Assembly: GCF_013403915.1 (NCBI RefSeq)
Contig: NZ_JABFDI010000002.1
Location: forward strand, 186,001-250,000
From: Winogradskyella pacifica
GTDB lineage: Bacteria > Bacteroidota > Bacteroidia > Flavobacteriales > Flavobacteriaceae
Reading direction: 5' to 3'
Length of the DNA: 64,000 bases
Within the stretch, counting starts at the first letter, position 1, and every line of letters begins with the position of its first letter. Both the position numbers and the translations under genes were made by a program. Positions 46,035 to 56,441 of the stretch are shown here, one piece after another. The notes under the pieces were generated by a model. It had not been told where the DNA came from, made no database searches, and worked only from the letters and a program-made list of their open reading frames with translations.

Positions 46035-46505
46035 TTGAATTCATTTATAGGAACATACGAATGTAAAGCTGATGCCAAAGGAAGGCTAATGATACCTGCT
46101 GTGCTTAAAAAGCAGTTGTCGGCAGCTTTGCAAGATGGTTTTGTTTTAAAGCGCGCAGTTTTTCAACCGTGTTTGGAGCTCTATCCTATGTCCGAATGGA
46201 ATAAAATGATGGAGAAAATTAATAAGCTCAATCGCTTTAAGAAGAAGAATAATGATTTTATCAGACGTTTTACGGCTGGTGTTAAAATGGTGGAAGTAGA
46301 TAGCGCTGGTCGCTTATTGATTCCAAAAGATTTAATAGGTTTTTCAGGTATTACTAAAGAAGTTGTTTTGGCGTCTGCAGTAAATATTCTTGAAATCTGG
46401 GATAAAGATAAATACGAACAAGCTATTGATGATGCGGCTGAAGATTTTGCAGATTTGGCCGAGGAAGTAATGGGACAAGAGGATGACGACAATGGATTAT
46501 CATAA
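46035..46505 (+). CDS. mraZ: Transcriptional regulator MraZ
   Basis: 156 aa from a TTG start (MNSFIGTYECKADAKGRLMIP); no ATG is available before the first domain. Two SpoVT-AbrB DNA-binding repeats are seen, ADAKGRLMIPAVLKKQL and VDSAGRLLIPKDLIGFSGI, as in MraZ of E. coli. It represses the dcw operon, and phased GTGGT boxes lie in front of it. Its stop overlaps the start of rsmH. Confidence 0.95.
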   Translation: MNSFIGTYECKADAKGRLMIPAVLKKQLSAALQDGFVLKRAVFQPCLELYPMSEWNKMMEKINKLNRFKKKNNDFIRRFTAGVKMVEVDSAGRLLIPKDLIGFSGITKEVVLASAVNILEIWDKDKYEQAIDDAAEDFADLAEEVMGQEDDDNGLS

Positions 46506-47388
46506 CGCAGTATTACTAAAAGAAACGGTTGATGGTTTGGCAATTAAGCCAGATGGAGTATATGTGGATGTCACTTTTGGTGGTGGAGGTCATAGTAAAG
46601 AGATTTTGTCACGATTAGGTCCAAATGGAAAGTTGTACGCTTTTGATCAAGATAAAGATGCATTAGCAAATACAATTGATGATGATCGTTTTGTATTGAT
46701 TAATGAGAACTTCAGATTTGTAAAGCGATTTTTAAGATTCTATGGAGCTAAAGAAGTTGATGGTGTTTTGGCGGACTTTGGAGTGTCGTCACATCAATTT
46801 GATGTTGCTGAGCGTGGATTTTCAACACGTTTTGAGGCGGATTTAGATATGCGAATGAACCAAGACAGTAAGCTGTCTGCTTTCGAAGTTATTAATAATT
46901 ATGACGAAGAGCAATTAAGAGCTGTTTTGTTTCAATATGGTGAATTGCGAAATGCACCAGCAATGGCTAGAGTAATTGTTGATGAACGAAAGAATGCTGA
47001 AATTAAAACAAGCGAGCAGTTAAAAGCGGTTTTAAAACAATTTTTAAATCATCAAAAAGAGAATAAGGTTTTAGCACAAATTTATCAAGCCATTCGAATT
47101 GAGGTTAACCAAGAAATTGAAGTTTTAAAAGAGTTGTTGCTTCAAACACCTGAAATCTTAAAAAAAGATGGTCGCTTAAGTTTTATCTCATACCATTCTT
47201 TAGAAGATCGACTAGTTAAGCGTTTTATACGGAATGGATTATTTGAAGGGGAACCAGAGAGAGATATGTTTGGGAACTTTGAAGTGCCATTAAAAAAAGT
47301 TGGAGGTTTAATTGTGCCTTCTAAAGAAGAAATAAAACAAAACAATAGAGCGCGAAGTGCGAAACTGAGGATTGCCAAAAAAATATGA
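46492..47388 (+). CDS. rsmH: 16S rRNA (cytosine1402-N4)-methyltransferase
   Basis: 298 aa from the ATG at 46492 (MDYHNAVLLKETVDGL); an ATG 9 nt earlier is possible. SAM-binding motif YVDVTFGGGGHSKEIL, then GVLADFGVSSHQFD and FSTRFEADLDMRM, and the C-terminal ISYHSLEDRLVKRFIR. It methylates C1402 in the ribosomal decoding site. It overlaps mraZ by 14 nt and ftsL by 4 nt. Confidence 0.96.
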   Translation: MDYHNAVLLKETVDGLAIKPDGVYVDVTFGGGGHSKEILSRLGPNGKLYAFDQDKDALANTIDDDRFVLINENFRFVKRFLRFYGAKEVDGVLADFGVSSHQFDVAERGFSTRFEADLDMRMNQDSKLSAFEVINNYDEEQLRAVLFQYGELRNAPAMARVIVDERKNAEIKTSEQLKAVLKQFLNHQKENKVLAQIYQAIRIEVNQEIEVLKELLLQTPEILKKDGRLSFISYHSLEDRLVKRFIRNGLFEGEPERDMFGNFEVPLKKVGGLIVPSKEEIKQNNRARSAKLRIAKKI

Positions 47389-47711
47389 AAAAAAACATAT
47401 ACAGCATATTAAGGGGTAAGTTTCTAATCAGTGATGATTCGTTCAAAAATTGGCGTATCATCATTTTTATTTCGTTTCTAGCTATCATAATGATTGCAAG
47501 TTCGCATAGTGCAGATCAAAAAGTATATGAGATAGCAAATTTAACCAATGAAGTTAAAGAATTGCGCTCGGCATTTGTAGATAAAAGAGGGAGGTTGATG
47601 CAGCTTAAAAAGGAATCTTTTGTAGAGGCAGAAATGAAAGAAAAGGATATTGGAATTTCCTTAAATCCACCAACGAAAATAATAGTGAAATCATCTAAAC
47701 CGGTAAAGTAA
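47385..47711 (+). CDS. ftsL: FtsL-like cell division protein
   Basis: 108 aa. A cytoplasmic tail, one membrane helix (WRIIIFISFLAIIMIASSHSA) and a coiled coil of about 40 residues (QKVYEIANLTNEVKELRSAFVDKRGRLMQLKKES). Size, topology and position between rsmH and ftsI mark it as the FtsL of the Bacteroidota type. It is expected to join FtsQ and a FtsB-like protein to activate FtsWI. Confidence 0.88.
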   Translation: MKKNIYSILRGKFLISDDSFKNWRIIIFISFLAIIMIASSHSADQKVYEIANLTNEVKELRSAFVDKRGRLMQLKKESFVEAEMKEKDIGISLNPPTKIIVKSSKPVK

Positions 47712-47805
47712 AAAGGTTTGGAATTTGAAATAGCTTTTTAAGCAGTCTTAAAATAAATTAAATCTCGATTATCGAGTAAAATCACAATAGTAACAACATT
47801 AAACT

Positions 47806-49818
47806 TTGGCAATAACAGAAAAAAACATATTAAACAGATTGTACTTCGTAGCAGGCTGCATGTTTGTATTCGCCTTGGCTGTGGTGTTCAAGTTGGTGAG
47901 TATTCAGTTTATTCAAGGTGATGAATATAGAGCGCTTGCTGAGAAACGAACTTTAGAGGATTTTGATATTCCTGCAAATCGTGGTAATGTGTATTCTGCG
48001 GATGGGAGTTTGTTAGCGACTTCGATTCCAAAATATGATATTAGAATTGATGCCATTCAGGCTAAAGAAGTCACATTTGAAAAGTACATCGGAGCTTTGG
48101 CAGATTCGCTTCATGCTTACAAAGGTAAGCCGGTGTCTTATTACAAGAATATCATTCGTAAAGCGCGAAAAAATAAAAATAGATATTTTTTGTTAGCTCG
48201 AAATATTAGCTATTCCGATTATATCCGAATGCGCAATTTTCCTTTGTTAAACCTCGGGGCAATTAAAGGAGGTTTGATTGTTGAGCAAACGACAAGACGT
48301 GAGCATCCGATGGGAGGTATTGCGGAACGTACTATTGGATACGAGCGACAAGATGAGGATGGTAATTTTACAAGACCAGGAATCGATGGTGCTTTTGGTG
48401 TAAAATATTTGCAGGGTAAAAATGGTAAGCGTCTAAAGCAAAAAATAGGGAATGGGCAATGGAAACCTATCGCTGATTTCGACCAGATAGAGCCTCAAGA
48501 TGGTTACGATGTTTACACGACTATTGATGTCAATATTCAAGATATTGCACATCATTCTTTGTTGAAGCAATTAGAGATTTACCAAGCAGATCACGGTTGT
48601 GTGGTGGTAATGGATGTGAAAACAGGAGAGATTAAAGCGATTTCAAATCTTGGGAGAAACAAAAACGGAAACTACTACGAACGCTTAAACTATGCGGTTG
48701 GAGAAAGTCATGAACCAGGTTCTACATTTAAAGTGATGGCTTTGATGGCGGCATTAGAAGATAAGGTTGTGGATACGTCAACAGTTGTTGATACTAAAAA
48801 AGGAAGAAAGTCTTTTTATGGTCGTGTTATTACAGATTCGGGTAATGGTTATGGAGAGATTTCTGCTGCACGCGCATTGGAAGTGTCTTCTAATATCGGT
48901 ATGGCAACGATTATAGATGAGCATTACTCAAAACAACCAGAGAAGTTTTTAAATCGATTGAGTTCTTGGGGACTAGATAAACCTTTAGGTGTTGCTATCA
49001 TTGGAGAAGGGAAACCAGATATTCCTAAGCCTGGAGCTTCAAACTGGAGTAGAAACGCGTTGCCTTCTATGGCTTATGGTTACAATCTTAGAATGACGCC
49101 ATTGCAAACCTTAGCGTTTTATAATGCTATTGCTAATGATGGGGAATTGATAAAACCACGTTTTTTGAAATCGGTAAAGTCTTTTGATAAAAACATTGAA
49201 GTGTTTAAAAAAGAAGTGCTTGTTGAGAAAATATGTTCTAACCAGACCTTGAATGAAATGCGCGATATTCTAAAGAATGTTGTTATTCGTGGTACGGGTG
49301 CTCGTATGTATTCGGAGACGTTTTCTATGGCTGGTAAAACAGGTACGGCAAGAACGGATTATGCAAATACGGAAGAATGGAATAAGAATAGGAAATATAT
49401 TTCTTCGTTTGCTGGTTATTTTCCTGCGGACAATCCAAAATACTCGTGTATTGTAGTTATTCATAAGCCAAGCACAAAAGTAGGTATTTATGGATCTGAT
49501 GTGGCTGGGCCAGTATTTAAAAGAGTTGCTCAAAAAATATATACCGACACGCCAATTATAGATGAAGTAAAATCGTTGAATTTTAGTGATAATTTGGTTA
49601 ACGAAGATTTTGAAAGTTACTATGAAAACGCGCGTAAGTATAAGGAGTTAATGCCAAGTGTTGTTGGTATGCCAGCTATGGATGCTCTTGCATTGTTAGA
49701 GAATTTGCAGATTGATGTTAGGGTGAAGTTAAATGGAAATGGAGTGATTAAAAAACAGTCTGTAGAAAAACATCAAAAATTACAAACCAATCAAACCATT
49801 GTTTTAGAAGCGTCATGA
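47806..49818 (+). CDS. ftsI: Division-specific penicillin-binding protein 3 (FtsI)
   Basis: 670 aa from a TTG start. One N-terminal helix (GCMFVFALAVVFKLVSIQF), PBP dimer domain (RNLGVYSADGSLLATSIP-type NRGNVYSADG), and transpeptidase domain with SxxK in HEPGSTFKVMAL, SxN in VSSNIG and KTGT in MAGKTGTARTD. A PASTA-type domain closes the protein (LMPSVVGMPAMDALALLENLQI). It cross-links septal peptidoglycan. Overlaps murE by 4 nt. Confidence 0.95.
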   Translation: MAITEKNILNRLYFVAGCMFVFALAVVFKLVSIQFIQGDEYRALAEKRTLEDFDIPANRGNVYSADGSLLATSIPKYDIRIDAIQAKEVTFEKYIGALADSLHAYKGKPVSYYKNIIRKARKNKNRYFLLARNISYSDYIRMRNFPLLNLGAIKGGLIVEQTTRREHPMGGIAERTIGYERQDEDGNFTRPGIDGAFGVKYLQGKNGKRLKQKIGNGQWKPIADFDQIEPQDGYDVYTTIDVNIQDIAHHSLLKQLEIYQADHGCVVVMDVKTGEIKAISNLGRNKNGNYYERLNYAVGESHEPGSTFKVMALMAALEDKVVDTSTVVDTKKGRKSFYGRVITDSGNGYGEISAARALEVSSNIGMATIIDEHYSKQPEKFLNRLSSWGLDKPLGVAIIGEGKPDIPKPGASNWSRNALPSMAYGYNLRMTPLQTLAFYNAIANDGELIKPRFLKSVKSFDKNIEVFKKEVLVEKICSNQTLNEMRDILKNVVIRGTGARMYSETFSMAGKTGTARTDYANTEEWNKNRKYISSFAGYFPADNPKYSCIVVIHKPSTKVGIYGSDVAGPVFKRVAQKIYTDTPIIDEVKSLNFSDNLVNEDFESYYENARKYKELMPSVVGMPAMDALALLENLQIDVRVKLNGNGVIKKQSVEKHQKLQTNQTIVLEAS

Positions 49819-51278
49819 TGGTATTAAAAGACATATTATATAAGGTTACAATAAATGCAGTCGTTGGCAGCACAAGTATTACTGTGGGTAAAATTGAATT
49901 TGATTCACGTCAAATAGAAGTCAATGATATTTTTGTAGCCATATCGGGTACTATCACAGATGGTCATAATTTTATTGAAAAAGCAATAAAAGATGGCGCT
50001 ACGGCAATAATTTGTGAGGTGCTTCCTGAGAATTTAGAAGATGGCATTACTTATATTGAAGTCGCTAATTCTAATCAGGCCATGGCTTATATGGCGGCTA
50101 ATTTCTATGGTCACCCATCTGAGAATTTAAAATTAGTTGGTGTAACAGGAACGAATGGAAAAACAACAGTGTCAAGTTTATTGTATCAGTTGTTTAAAAA
50201 GGCAGGTTATAAAGTAGGGCTGCTATCTACCGTAAAAATCATGGTAGATAACGCGACTTATAAGGCCACGCATACCACGCCAGATTCTTTAACTATAAAT
50301 AGATATTTACAGCTAATGAATGATGAAGGTGTAGAATTTTGCTTCATGGAAGTGAGTTCTCATGGTATTCATCAAAGTAGAACAGAAGGTTTAAAATTTG
50401 AAGGCGGCATTTTTACAAATCTATCGCACGATCATTTAGATTATCACGACACGTTTGCAGAATATAGAGATGTGAAAAAACGGTTTTTCGATCAATTACC
50501 AAAAGATGCTTTTGCATTAACCAATATTGATGATAAAAATGGTTTGGTGATGTTTCAAAACTCAGCAGCCAAAAAGTATACATACGCCTTAAAAAATTAT
50601 GCGGATTATAGAGCGCAAATTTTAGAAAATGAATTTAGTGGATTGCTGTTAAAGTTGAATGAAAGTGAATTATGGACACGATTAATAGGAAGTTTTAATG
50701 CCTACAATATTCTAGCGATATATGGTACAGCTGAACTATTAGGTTTAGATAAAGTTGAAATTTTGAAACTCATAAGTGAGCTCGAAAATGTAGCGGGACG
50801 TTTTCAATATTTTATGTCCGAAGGGAAGATTACGGCCATTGTAGATTATGCACATACGCCAGATGCCTTAAAGAATGTTTTGCAGACTATAAACGATATC
50901 AGAACTAAAAACGAAGAGTTGATTACGGTTGTAGGTTGTGGAGGAAATAGAGATAAAACAAAACGACCAAAAATGGCGCATATCGCTTCGGCTTTAAGTA
51001 CGAAAGTGATTTTAACAAGTGATAATCCGAGAAACGAAGTGCCTGAAACCATAATTGAAGAGATGGAAAAAGGAGTAGAATCTCAGAATTTTAAAAAGAC
51101 CTTGTCTATAACAGATAGGAAGCAGGCGATTAAAACAGCGTGTCAAATGGCTGGACCAAATGATATTATTCTAATTGCAGGTAAAGGGCACGAAACATAC
51201 CAAGAAATTAAAGGCGAGCGCTTTGATTTTGATGATTATAAAATCGTTCAAGACTATTTAAAACGATTACAGAAATAA
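49815..51278 (+). CDS. murE: UDP-MurNAc-L-Ala-D-Glu:meso-DAP ligase
   Basis: 487 aa. Mur ligase pattern: GTITDGHNFIEKAIKDGATAII (N domain), ATP-binding LVGVTGTNGKTTVSSLLY, HTTPDSLTINRYL, and C-terminal DYAHTPDALKNVL and SDNPRNE. The DNPR motif is the hallmark of ligases that add meso-diaminopimelate rather than lysine. It makes the UDP-MurNAc tripeptide. It overlaps ftsI by 4 nt; 13 nt separate it from mraY. Confidence 0.96.
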   Translation: MMVLKDILYKVTINAVVGSTSITVGKIEFDSRQIEVNDIFVAISGTITDGHNFIEKAIKDGATAIICEVLPENLEDGITYIEVANSNQAMAYMAANFYGHPSENLKLVGVTGTNGKTTVSSLLYQLFKKAGYKVGLLSTVKIMVDNATYKATHTTPDSLTINRYLQLMNDEGVEFCFMEVSSHGIHQSRTEGLKFEGGIFTNLSHDHLDYHDTFAEYRDVKKRFFDQLPKDAFALTNIDDKNGLVMFQNSAAKKYTYALKNYADYRAQILENEFSGLLLKLNESELWTRLIGSFNAYNILAIYGTAELLGLDKVEILKLISELENVAGRFQYFMSEGKITAIVDYAHTPDALKNVLQTINDIRTKNEELITVVGCGGNRDKTKRPKMAHIASALSTKVILTSDNPRNEVPETIIEEMEKGVESQNFKKTLSITDRKQAIKTACQMAGPNDIILIAGKGHETYQEIKGERFDFDDYKIVQDYLKRLQK

Positions 51279-51291
51279 ATAATAACTAAGA

Positions 51292-52533
51292 ATGCTGTAT
51301 TACTTATTCGAATATCTAGAGCAACAGTTCCAATTTCCTGGAGCATCACTTTTTGGGTTTATAACCTTTAGGGCGGCTGTGGCAATTATATTGTCATTGT
51401 TGATTTCTACAATTTTTGGTAAACGCATCATTCGGTTTTTGCAAAAACAACAAGTTGGTGAAACGATTCGTGATTTAGGGCTAGAAGGTCAGGTAGAAAA
51501 AGCAGGAACACCAACAATGGGCGGAATCATTATTATTCTAGCGACGCTTATTCCTGTGCTGTTATTAGCGAAACTCGAAAACATTTATATCATACTTCTC
51601 ATTGTTACCACGCTTTGGATGGGAACCATTGGTTTTATTGATGATTATATCAAGAAATTTAAAAATGATAAAGAAGGATTAAAAGGAAAGTTTAAAGTGT
51701 TGGGTCAAGTTGGCTTGGGAATTATTGTGGGAGCAACATTATTCTTTCATCAAGATGTAACGTTAAAAGAAAAATTACCTATTCAGCAACAGAATGAAAT
51801 TCGTGCTGAAAATCCAGATGCTCAAGCAGCAAAATTATTTAAAGCGGAAGAAAAGTCAACAAAAACAACGATTCCCTTTTTAAAAGATAATGAGTTTGAT
51901 TATTCAGATTTAATCACTTGGATCCATCCAGGTTTAGAAAAGTACACATGGGTAGTGTTCATTTTGGTTAGTATTTTCATTATTACAGCAGTTTCAAATG
52001 GTGCAAATCTTACAGATGGCATTGATGGTCTCGCAGCAGGAACTTCGGCTATAATTGTATTAACCCTAGGGATATTTGCATGGGTTTCTAGTAATATCGT
52101 TTTTTCAGGATACTTAGATATTATGTATATCCCAAGAGCGGAAGAAATCACAATATACATCGCAGCTTTTGTAGGGGCTTTAATTGGGTTTTTATGGTAT
52201 AATACGTATCCGGCTCAAGTATTTATGGGGGATACCGGGAGTTTAACGATTGGAGGAATCATAGCTGTAATTGCTATAGCGGTAAGAAAAGAATGGTTGA
52301 TTCCAATATTATGTGGAATATTCCTAGCAGAGAATCTGTCAGTAGTATTACAAGTTAGCTATTTCAAATACACAAGAAAGAAGTTTGGCGAAGGACGACG
52401 TATTTTCAAAATGTCGCCTTTACATCATCATTATCAGAAATCGGGCTATCATGAAAGTAAGATTGTTACGCGTTTTTGGATTATTGGAATTCTGCTTGCT
52501 ATTATAACAATAGTAACCTTGAAAATTAGATAA
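51292..52533 (+). CDS. mraY: Phospho-MurNAc-pentapeptide translocase
   Basis: 413 aa with about ten helices. Signature motifs: [66 protein letters not shown] and the triple His region [19 protein letters not shown]. It has an insertion of about 65 residues between helices ([25 protein letters not shown]), as found in Bacteroidota. It makes lipid I. Confidence 0.96.
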   Translation: MLYYLFEYLEQQFQFPGASLFGFITFRAAVAIILSLLISTIFGKRIIRFLQKQQVGETIRDLGLEGQVEKAGTPTMGGIIIILATLIPVLLLAKLENIYIILLIVTTLWMGTIGFIDDYIKKFKNDKEGLKGKFKVLGQVGLGIIVGATLFFHQDVTLKEKLPIQQQNEIRAENPDAQAAKLFKAEEKSTKTTIPFLKDNEFDYSDLITWIHPGLEKYTWVVFILVSIFIITAVSNGANLTDGIDGLAAGTSAIIVLTLGIFAWVSSNIVFSGYLDIMYIPRAEEITIYIAAFVGALIGFLWYNTYPAQVFMGDTGSLTIGGIIAVIAIAVRKEWLIPILCGIFLAENLSVVLQVSYFKYTRKKFGEGRRIFKMSPLHHHYQKSGYHESKIVTRFWIIGILLAIITIVTLKIR

Positions 52534-52543
52534 GGATTATAAT

Positions 52544-52571
52544 CCTGCAAGGTTTTAAAAACCTTGTGGGT
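52544..52571. repeat. Palindromic repeat (CCTGCAAGGTTTT/AAAACCTTGTGGG)
   Basis: An imperfect 28-bp palindrome fills the gap behind mraY. The form resembles the CAAGGTTT/AAACCTTG dyads that recur between genes in many flavobacteria. It is not followed by a T run, so it is not a clear terminator. Confidence 0.5.
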
Positions 52572-52584
52572 ATTTGATACTAAA

Positions 52585-53922
52585 ATGAAAAAAGAAAGAC
52601 TGGTCATATTAGGTGGAGGAGAAAGTGGAGTAGGTACAGCGCTTTTAGCAAAATCAAAAGGATACGAGGTATTTGTATCAGACAAAGGAAAGATTAAAGA
52701 AAAATATAAAGACGTTCTTTTAAATAATGAGATTGAATTTGAAGATGAACAGCATACAGAATCAAAAATTCTGAATGCAGACATCGTCATGAAAAGTCCT
52801 GGTATTCCAGATAAAGTGGCTTTGGTGAAACAAATCCGTGATGCAGGAATTAAAGTGGTTTCGGAAATTGAATTTGCTTCAAAATTTACCGAAGCAACTT
52901 TGGTAGCTATTACCGGTAGTAATGGTAAAACGACTACGGCAACGTTGACGCATCACGTGTTAAAACAAGAACTAGATGTTGGGTTAGCGGGTAATATAGG
53001 AGATAGTTTCGCGAAGCAAATTTTAGAGAAAAATCATGATAACTATGTCTTGGAGATTAGTAGTTTTCAATTAGATGATATTATTGATTTTAAACCAAAA
53101 ATTGCAGTATTAACCAATATTACACCAGATCATTTAGATCGGTACGATTATAAATTTGAAAACTATATCGCTTCAAAATTTAGAGTGGTAGAGAACCAAA
53201 CAGAAGAGGACTATTTTATATATGATGCGGACGATGAGGTCATTTTAGACTATATGAAAACGCATCAAATTCAATCCAAAAAATTGCCTTTTTCATTGAC
53301 GAAGAAAATTGATGAAGGAGCGTATTTAGACAACAACAATATAATAATAACAATAGATAATAATAAAATCATTATGCCAACAGATAATTTAGCATTAGAA
53401 GGGAAACACAACGTGAAGAATGCAATGGCAGCTTCTACTGTGGCGCATTTACTTAAAATTAGAAAACAAACGATTCGCGAAAGTCTTGAAAATTTTCAAG
53501 GTGTTGAGCACCGTTTAGAGCACGTCTTAAAGATTAATAAAGTGCAATATATCAACGACTCAAAAGCAACCAATGTTAATGCAACCTATTTCGCTTTAGA
53601 AAGTATGGATGCTCCAACAGTTTGGATTGTAGGAGGCGTAGATAAAGGCAATGAATATAGAGAGTTATTCAAATTTGTAAACGAAAAAGTAAAAGCTATC
53701 ATCTGCTTAGGTGTGGATAATGCAAAACTTATGGAGTCTTTTGAAAACATGGTAGATGTTATTATAGAGACACAATACATGAGTGAAGCAGTAAAAATAG
53801 CATACAAATTGGCTAATGCTGGTGATAATGTATTGTTATCTCCTGCTTGTGCTAGTTTCGATTTATTTGAAAACTATGAGGACAGAGGAAGACAATTTAA
53901 AAATGCGGTTCGTAATTTATAG
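52585..53922 (+). CDS. murD: UDP-MurNAc-L-Ala:D-Glu ligase
   Basis: 445 aa from the ATG at 52585 (MKKERLVILGGGESG); a TTG 21 nt upstream lies inside the palindrome and adds nothing conserved. Motifs: VAITGSNGKTTTATLTHHVL (ATP binding), LEISSFQLDD, ITPDHLDRYD, GVEHRLEHVLKINKVQYINDSKATN and VWIVGGVDKGNEY. Adds D-glutamate to UDP-MurNAc-L-Ala. Confidence 0.96.
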   Translation: MKKERLVILGGGESGVGTALLAKSKGYEVFVSDKGKIKEKYKDVLLNNEIEFEDEQHTESKILNADIVMKSPGIPDKVALVKQIRDAGIKVVSEIEFASKFTEATLVAITGSNGKTTTATLTHHVLKQELDVGLAGNIGDSFAKQILEKNHDNYVLEISSFQLDDIIDFKPKIAVLTNITPDHLDRYDYKFENYIASKFRVVENQTEEDYFIYDADDEVILDYMKTHQIQSKKLPFSLTKKIDEGAYLDNNNIIITIDNNKIIMPTDNLALEGKHNVKNAMAASTVAHLLKIRKQTIRESLENFQGVEHRLEHVLKINKVQYINDSKATNVNATYFALESMDAPTVWIVGGVDKGNEYRELFKFVNEKVKAIICLGVDNAKLMESFENMVDVIIETQYMSEAVKIAYKLANAGDNVLLSPACASFDLFENYEDRGRQFKNAVRNL

Positions 53923-53977
53923 AACGCTGTAGTTCTTGTGTAAGCAGGGATTCAAAATATAAAGAATACATAATTAG

Positions 53978-53997
53978 ATTTCTGCATATGCAGAAAT
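53978..53997. other. 20-bp perfect palindrome upstream of ftsW
   Basis: ATTTCTGCAT and its complement ATGCAGAAAT join without a spacer, 13 nt before the ftsW start. It has no loop, so it is more like a protein binding site than a terminator. Confidence 0.6.
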
Positions 53998-54010
53998 AAG
54001 AAAACGGGAA

Positions 54011-55201
54011 ATGCAAAATTTATTCAAACAGATAAAAGGGGATAGAGCCATTTGGGCTATAGTCACGCTGTTGGCTATATTTTCGTTTTTACCTGTGTAT
54101 AGCGCCGCAAGTAACTTGGCATATCATGGAGGGAATAGCAGTACATTTTCTTTCTTTATAAAGCACTTTATGCATTTGTTTTTAGGCTTTGCTATTATGT
54201 TTGGTATACATAAAGTGCCTTATAAATATTTCCGCGGTTTGTCTATGGTTATGATTCCAATTGTACTTGTGCTGTTGGTGGTTACCATGTTACAAGGTAC
54301 TACTATAGATGGAGCAAATGCAAGTCGTTGGATACAAATTCCTATAGTGGGGATGTCTTTTCAGACATCAACGCTGGCAGCGGTAGTATTAATGGTTTAT
54401 GTGGCTCGCTACTTGTCAAAAATTAAAGATAAAGAGGTTCAATTTAAAGAAACGATTCTGCCTTTGTGGTCACCAGTATTCTTGATTTTAATCTTAATAC
54501 TGCCAGCTAATTTTTCTACGACAGCTATTGTTTTTACCATGATTATGATGTTGGCTTTTATAGGGGGTTATCCTTTAAAGTATTTGGCGCTAATGATATT
54601 GTCTGGGTTTGTTGGTTTAACGATTTTTATTCTGGTGGCTAAAGCATTTCCGGATGCCATGCCAAACCGAGTTGATACTTGGATGAGTAGAATTGAAAAT
54701 TTCTCGAATGGAGAGGATACGGAGGCCGATTATCAAATAGAGAAAGCTAAGATTGCAATCGCTACAGGAATTACGCCATTGGGACCTGGGAAAAGTATTC
54801 AAAAGAACTTTTTGCCGCAATCGTCATCAGATTTTATTTTTGCCATCATTATTGAAGAATACGGTTTGTATGGAGGTATATTTTTGTTGGTTTTATATAT
54901 GTGGTTGTTATTTAGAATTGTAATTGTGAGTCATAAATCAGATACCATTTTTGGTAAATTATTGGTTCTAGGAGTGGGCTTGCCAATTGTGTTTCAAGCT
55001 TTGATTAATATGGCGGTTGCGGTTGAGTTATTTCCGGTAACAGGTCAAACACTACCATTAATTAGTAGTGGTGGAACCTCTATTTGGATGACGTGTTTAT
55101 CAATAGGAATCATATTAAGTGTAAGTGCAAAACGAGAAGAGTTAAAAGAACAAGAAGACTTGGAGGATAATCCATTGTCGGTTTTAAGTGAAGCTATTTA
55201 A
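54011..55201 (+). CDS. ftsW: Peptidoglycan glycosyltransferase FtsW
   Basis: 396 aa with ten helices, SEDS family. Visible motifs: SNLAYHGGNSSTFSFFIKH, DGANASRWIQIPIVGMSFQTSTLA, and the late PVTGQTLPLISSGGTSIWMTCLSIGI. It polymerises lipid II with FtsI at the septum. Position between murD and murG is standard for dcw. Confidence 0.95.
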   Translation: MQNLFKQIKGDRAIWAIVTLLAIFSFLPVYSAASNLAYHGGNSSTFSFFIKHFMHLFLGFAIMFGIHKVPYKYFRGLSMVMIPIVLVLLVVTMLQGTTIDGANASRWIQIPIVGMSFQTSTLAAVVLMVYVARYLSKIKDKEVQFKETILPLWSPVFLILILILPANFSTTAIVFTMIMMLAFIGGYPLKYLALMILSGFVGLTIFILVAKAFPDAMPNRVDTWMSRIENFSNGEDTEADYQIEKAKIAIATGITPLGPGKSIQKNFLPQSSSDFIFAIIIEEYGLYGGIFLLVLYMWLLFRIVIVSHKSDTIFGKLLVLGVGLPIVFQALINMAVAVELFPVTGQTLPLISSGGTSIWMTCLSIGIILSVSAKREELKEQEDLEDNPLSVLSEAI

Positions 55202-55274
55202 ATGAAAAAATAAAAGAGAGTCAAGAGCCAAGAAAAAAAGATTTGAATTTAGAGTAATTTGAATTGAATTATTG

Positions 55275-55288
55275 TCCCCTTGAGGGGA
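55275..55288. other. Small hairpin TCCCC-TTGA-GGGGA
   Basis: Five-pair GC-rich stem within the 133-nt ftsW-murG gap, followed by TTTTAGGG. The T run is short; it might be an attenuator or a common intergenic repeat. Confidence 0.4.
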
Positions 55289-55334
55289 TTTTAGGGCTGT
55301 TTTTACTAAAGTTAAAACGTTGGAATTTTAAAGT

Positions 55335-56441
55335 TTGAAAAATAATAAGACATATCGATTTATCCTATCAGGAGGAGGAACGGGAGGACATATATATCCT
55401 GCGGTTGCGATTGCAGACGAATTAAAGTCGCGCCATCCTGATGCAGAATTCTTGTTTGTAGGGGCTTCAGATCGAATGGAAATGGATAAAGTGCCACAAG
55501 CAGGTTATAAAATTGAAGGTTTGTGGATTTCTGGGATTCAACGGCAATTAACTTTAAAGAATTTGGCATTCCCTTTTAAGTTGATCAGTAGTTTGTGGCG
55601 TTCAAGGAAAATTGTAAACACATTTAAACCCGATGCTGTTATTGGTACTGGTGGTTTTGCAAGTGGACCATTATTGCAAGTAGCGTCTTCAAAAGGAATT
55701 CCGAGTTTAATACAAGAACAGAATTCATTCCCGGGAATTACGAATAAGTTATTGGCGAAAAAAGTCAATACAATTTGTGTGGCTTATGAAGGTTTAGATA
55801 AATTCTTTCCTAAAGCTAAAATTAGATTAACAGGAAATCCAATTCGAAAGGATTTGCTGCAAGTAAAACATAAACATAGTGAGGGTAAAGCTGCCTTTGG
55901 TTTAATACATAATAAACAAACACTTTTAGTTTTAGGTGGGAGTTTAGGTGCGAGGCGAATTAATCAACTCATAGAAGCGAATATTTCGTTTTTTGAAGCG
56001 CAAGACATACAAGTGATTTGGCAATGCGGAAAGCTGTATTACGATCAATACAAGCAATATAATGATTTGAAGAATGTGCAAGTTCATGCGTTTTTAAACC
56101 AAATGGATTTAGCATATGCTGCAGCAGATGTCATCATATCTAGAGCGGGAGCCATTTCGGTTTCGGAGTTATGTATCGTTGCTAAACCTGTGGTTTTTAT
56201 CCCGTCACCAAACGTAGCTGAAGATCATCAAACTAAAAATGCGAAATCGGTTGCAGATAAAAAGGCAGCTATTTTGATAAGAGAAAATGACTTAGATACT
56301 GATTTTCAAACCGAATTTTCAGAATTAATGTCTAATGAGGAAAAACAAAAAGAATTAAGTAAAAATATTGAAGCCTTAGCTTTAGTGAATGCTACGAATG
56401 CTATTGTTGATGAAGTTGAAAAACTATTGAGAAATAAATGA
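55335..56441 (+). CDS. murG: UDP-GlcNAc:undecaprenyl-PP-MurNAc-pentapeptide GlcNAc transferase
   Basis: 368 aa from a TTG start ([27 protein letters not shown]). GT28 motifs: [63 protein letters not shown] and [36 protein letters not shown]. Makes lipid II on the cytoplasmic face. It overlaps murC by 4 nt (ATGA). Confidence 0.96.
   Translation: MKNNKTYRFILSGGGTGGHIYPAVAIADELKSRHPDAEFLFVGASDRMEMDKVPQAGYKIEGLWISGIQRQLTLKNLAFPFKLISSLWRSRKIVNTFKPDAVIGTGGFASGPLLQVASSKGIPSLIQEQNSFPGITNKLLAKKVNTICVAYEGLDKFFPKAKIRLTGNPIRKDLLQVKHKHSEGKAAFGLIHNKQTLLVLGGSLGARRINQLIEANISFFEAQDIQVIWQCGKLYYDQYKQYNDLKNVQVHAFLNQMDLAYAAADVIISRAGAISVSELCIVAKPVVFIPSPNVAEDHQTKNAKSVADKKAAILIRENDLDTDFQTEFSELMSNEEKQKELSKNIEALALVNATNAIVDEVEKLLRNK

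Noticed and set aside
46483..46491. ATG 9 nt upstream as rsmH start
   Set aside because: Family members begin (M)xYHNPVLLKE, which fits the ATG at 46492; the upstream start cannot be fully excluded.
52564..52584. TTG start for murD
   Set aside because: It lies inside a palindromic repeat and adds seven non-conserved residues before the ATG at 52585.
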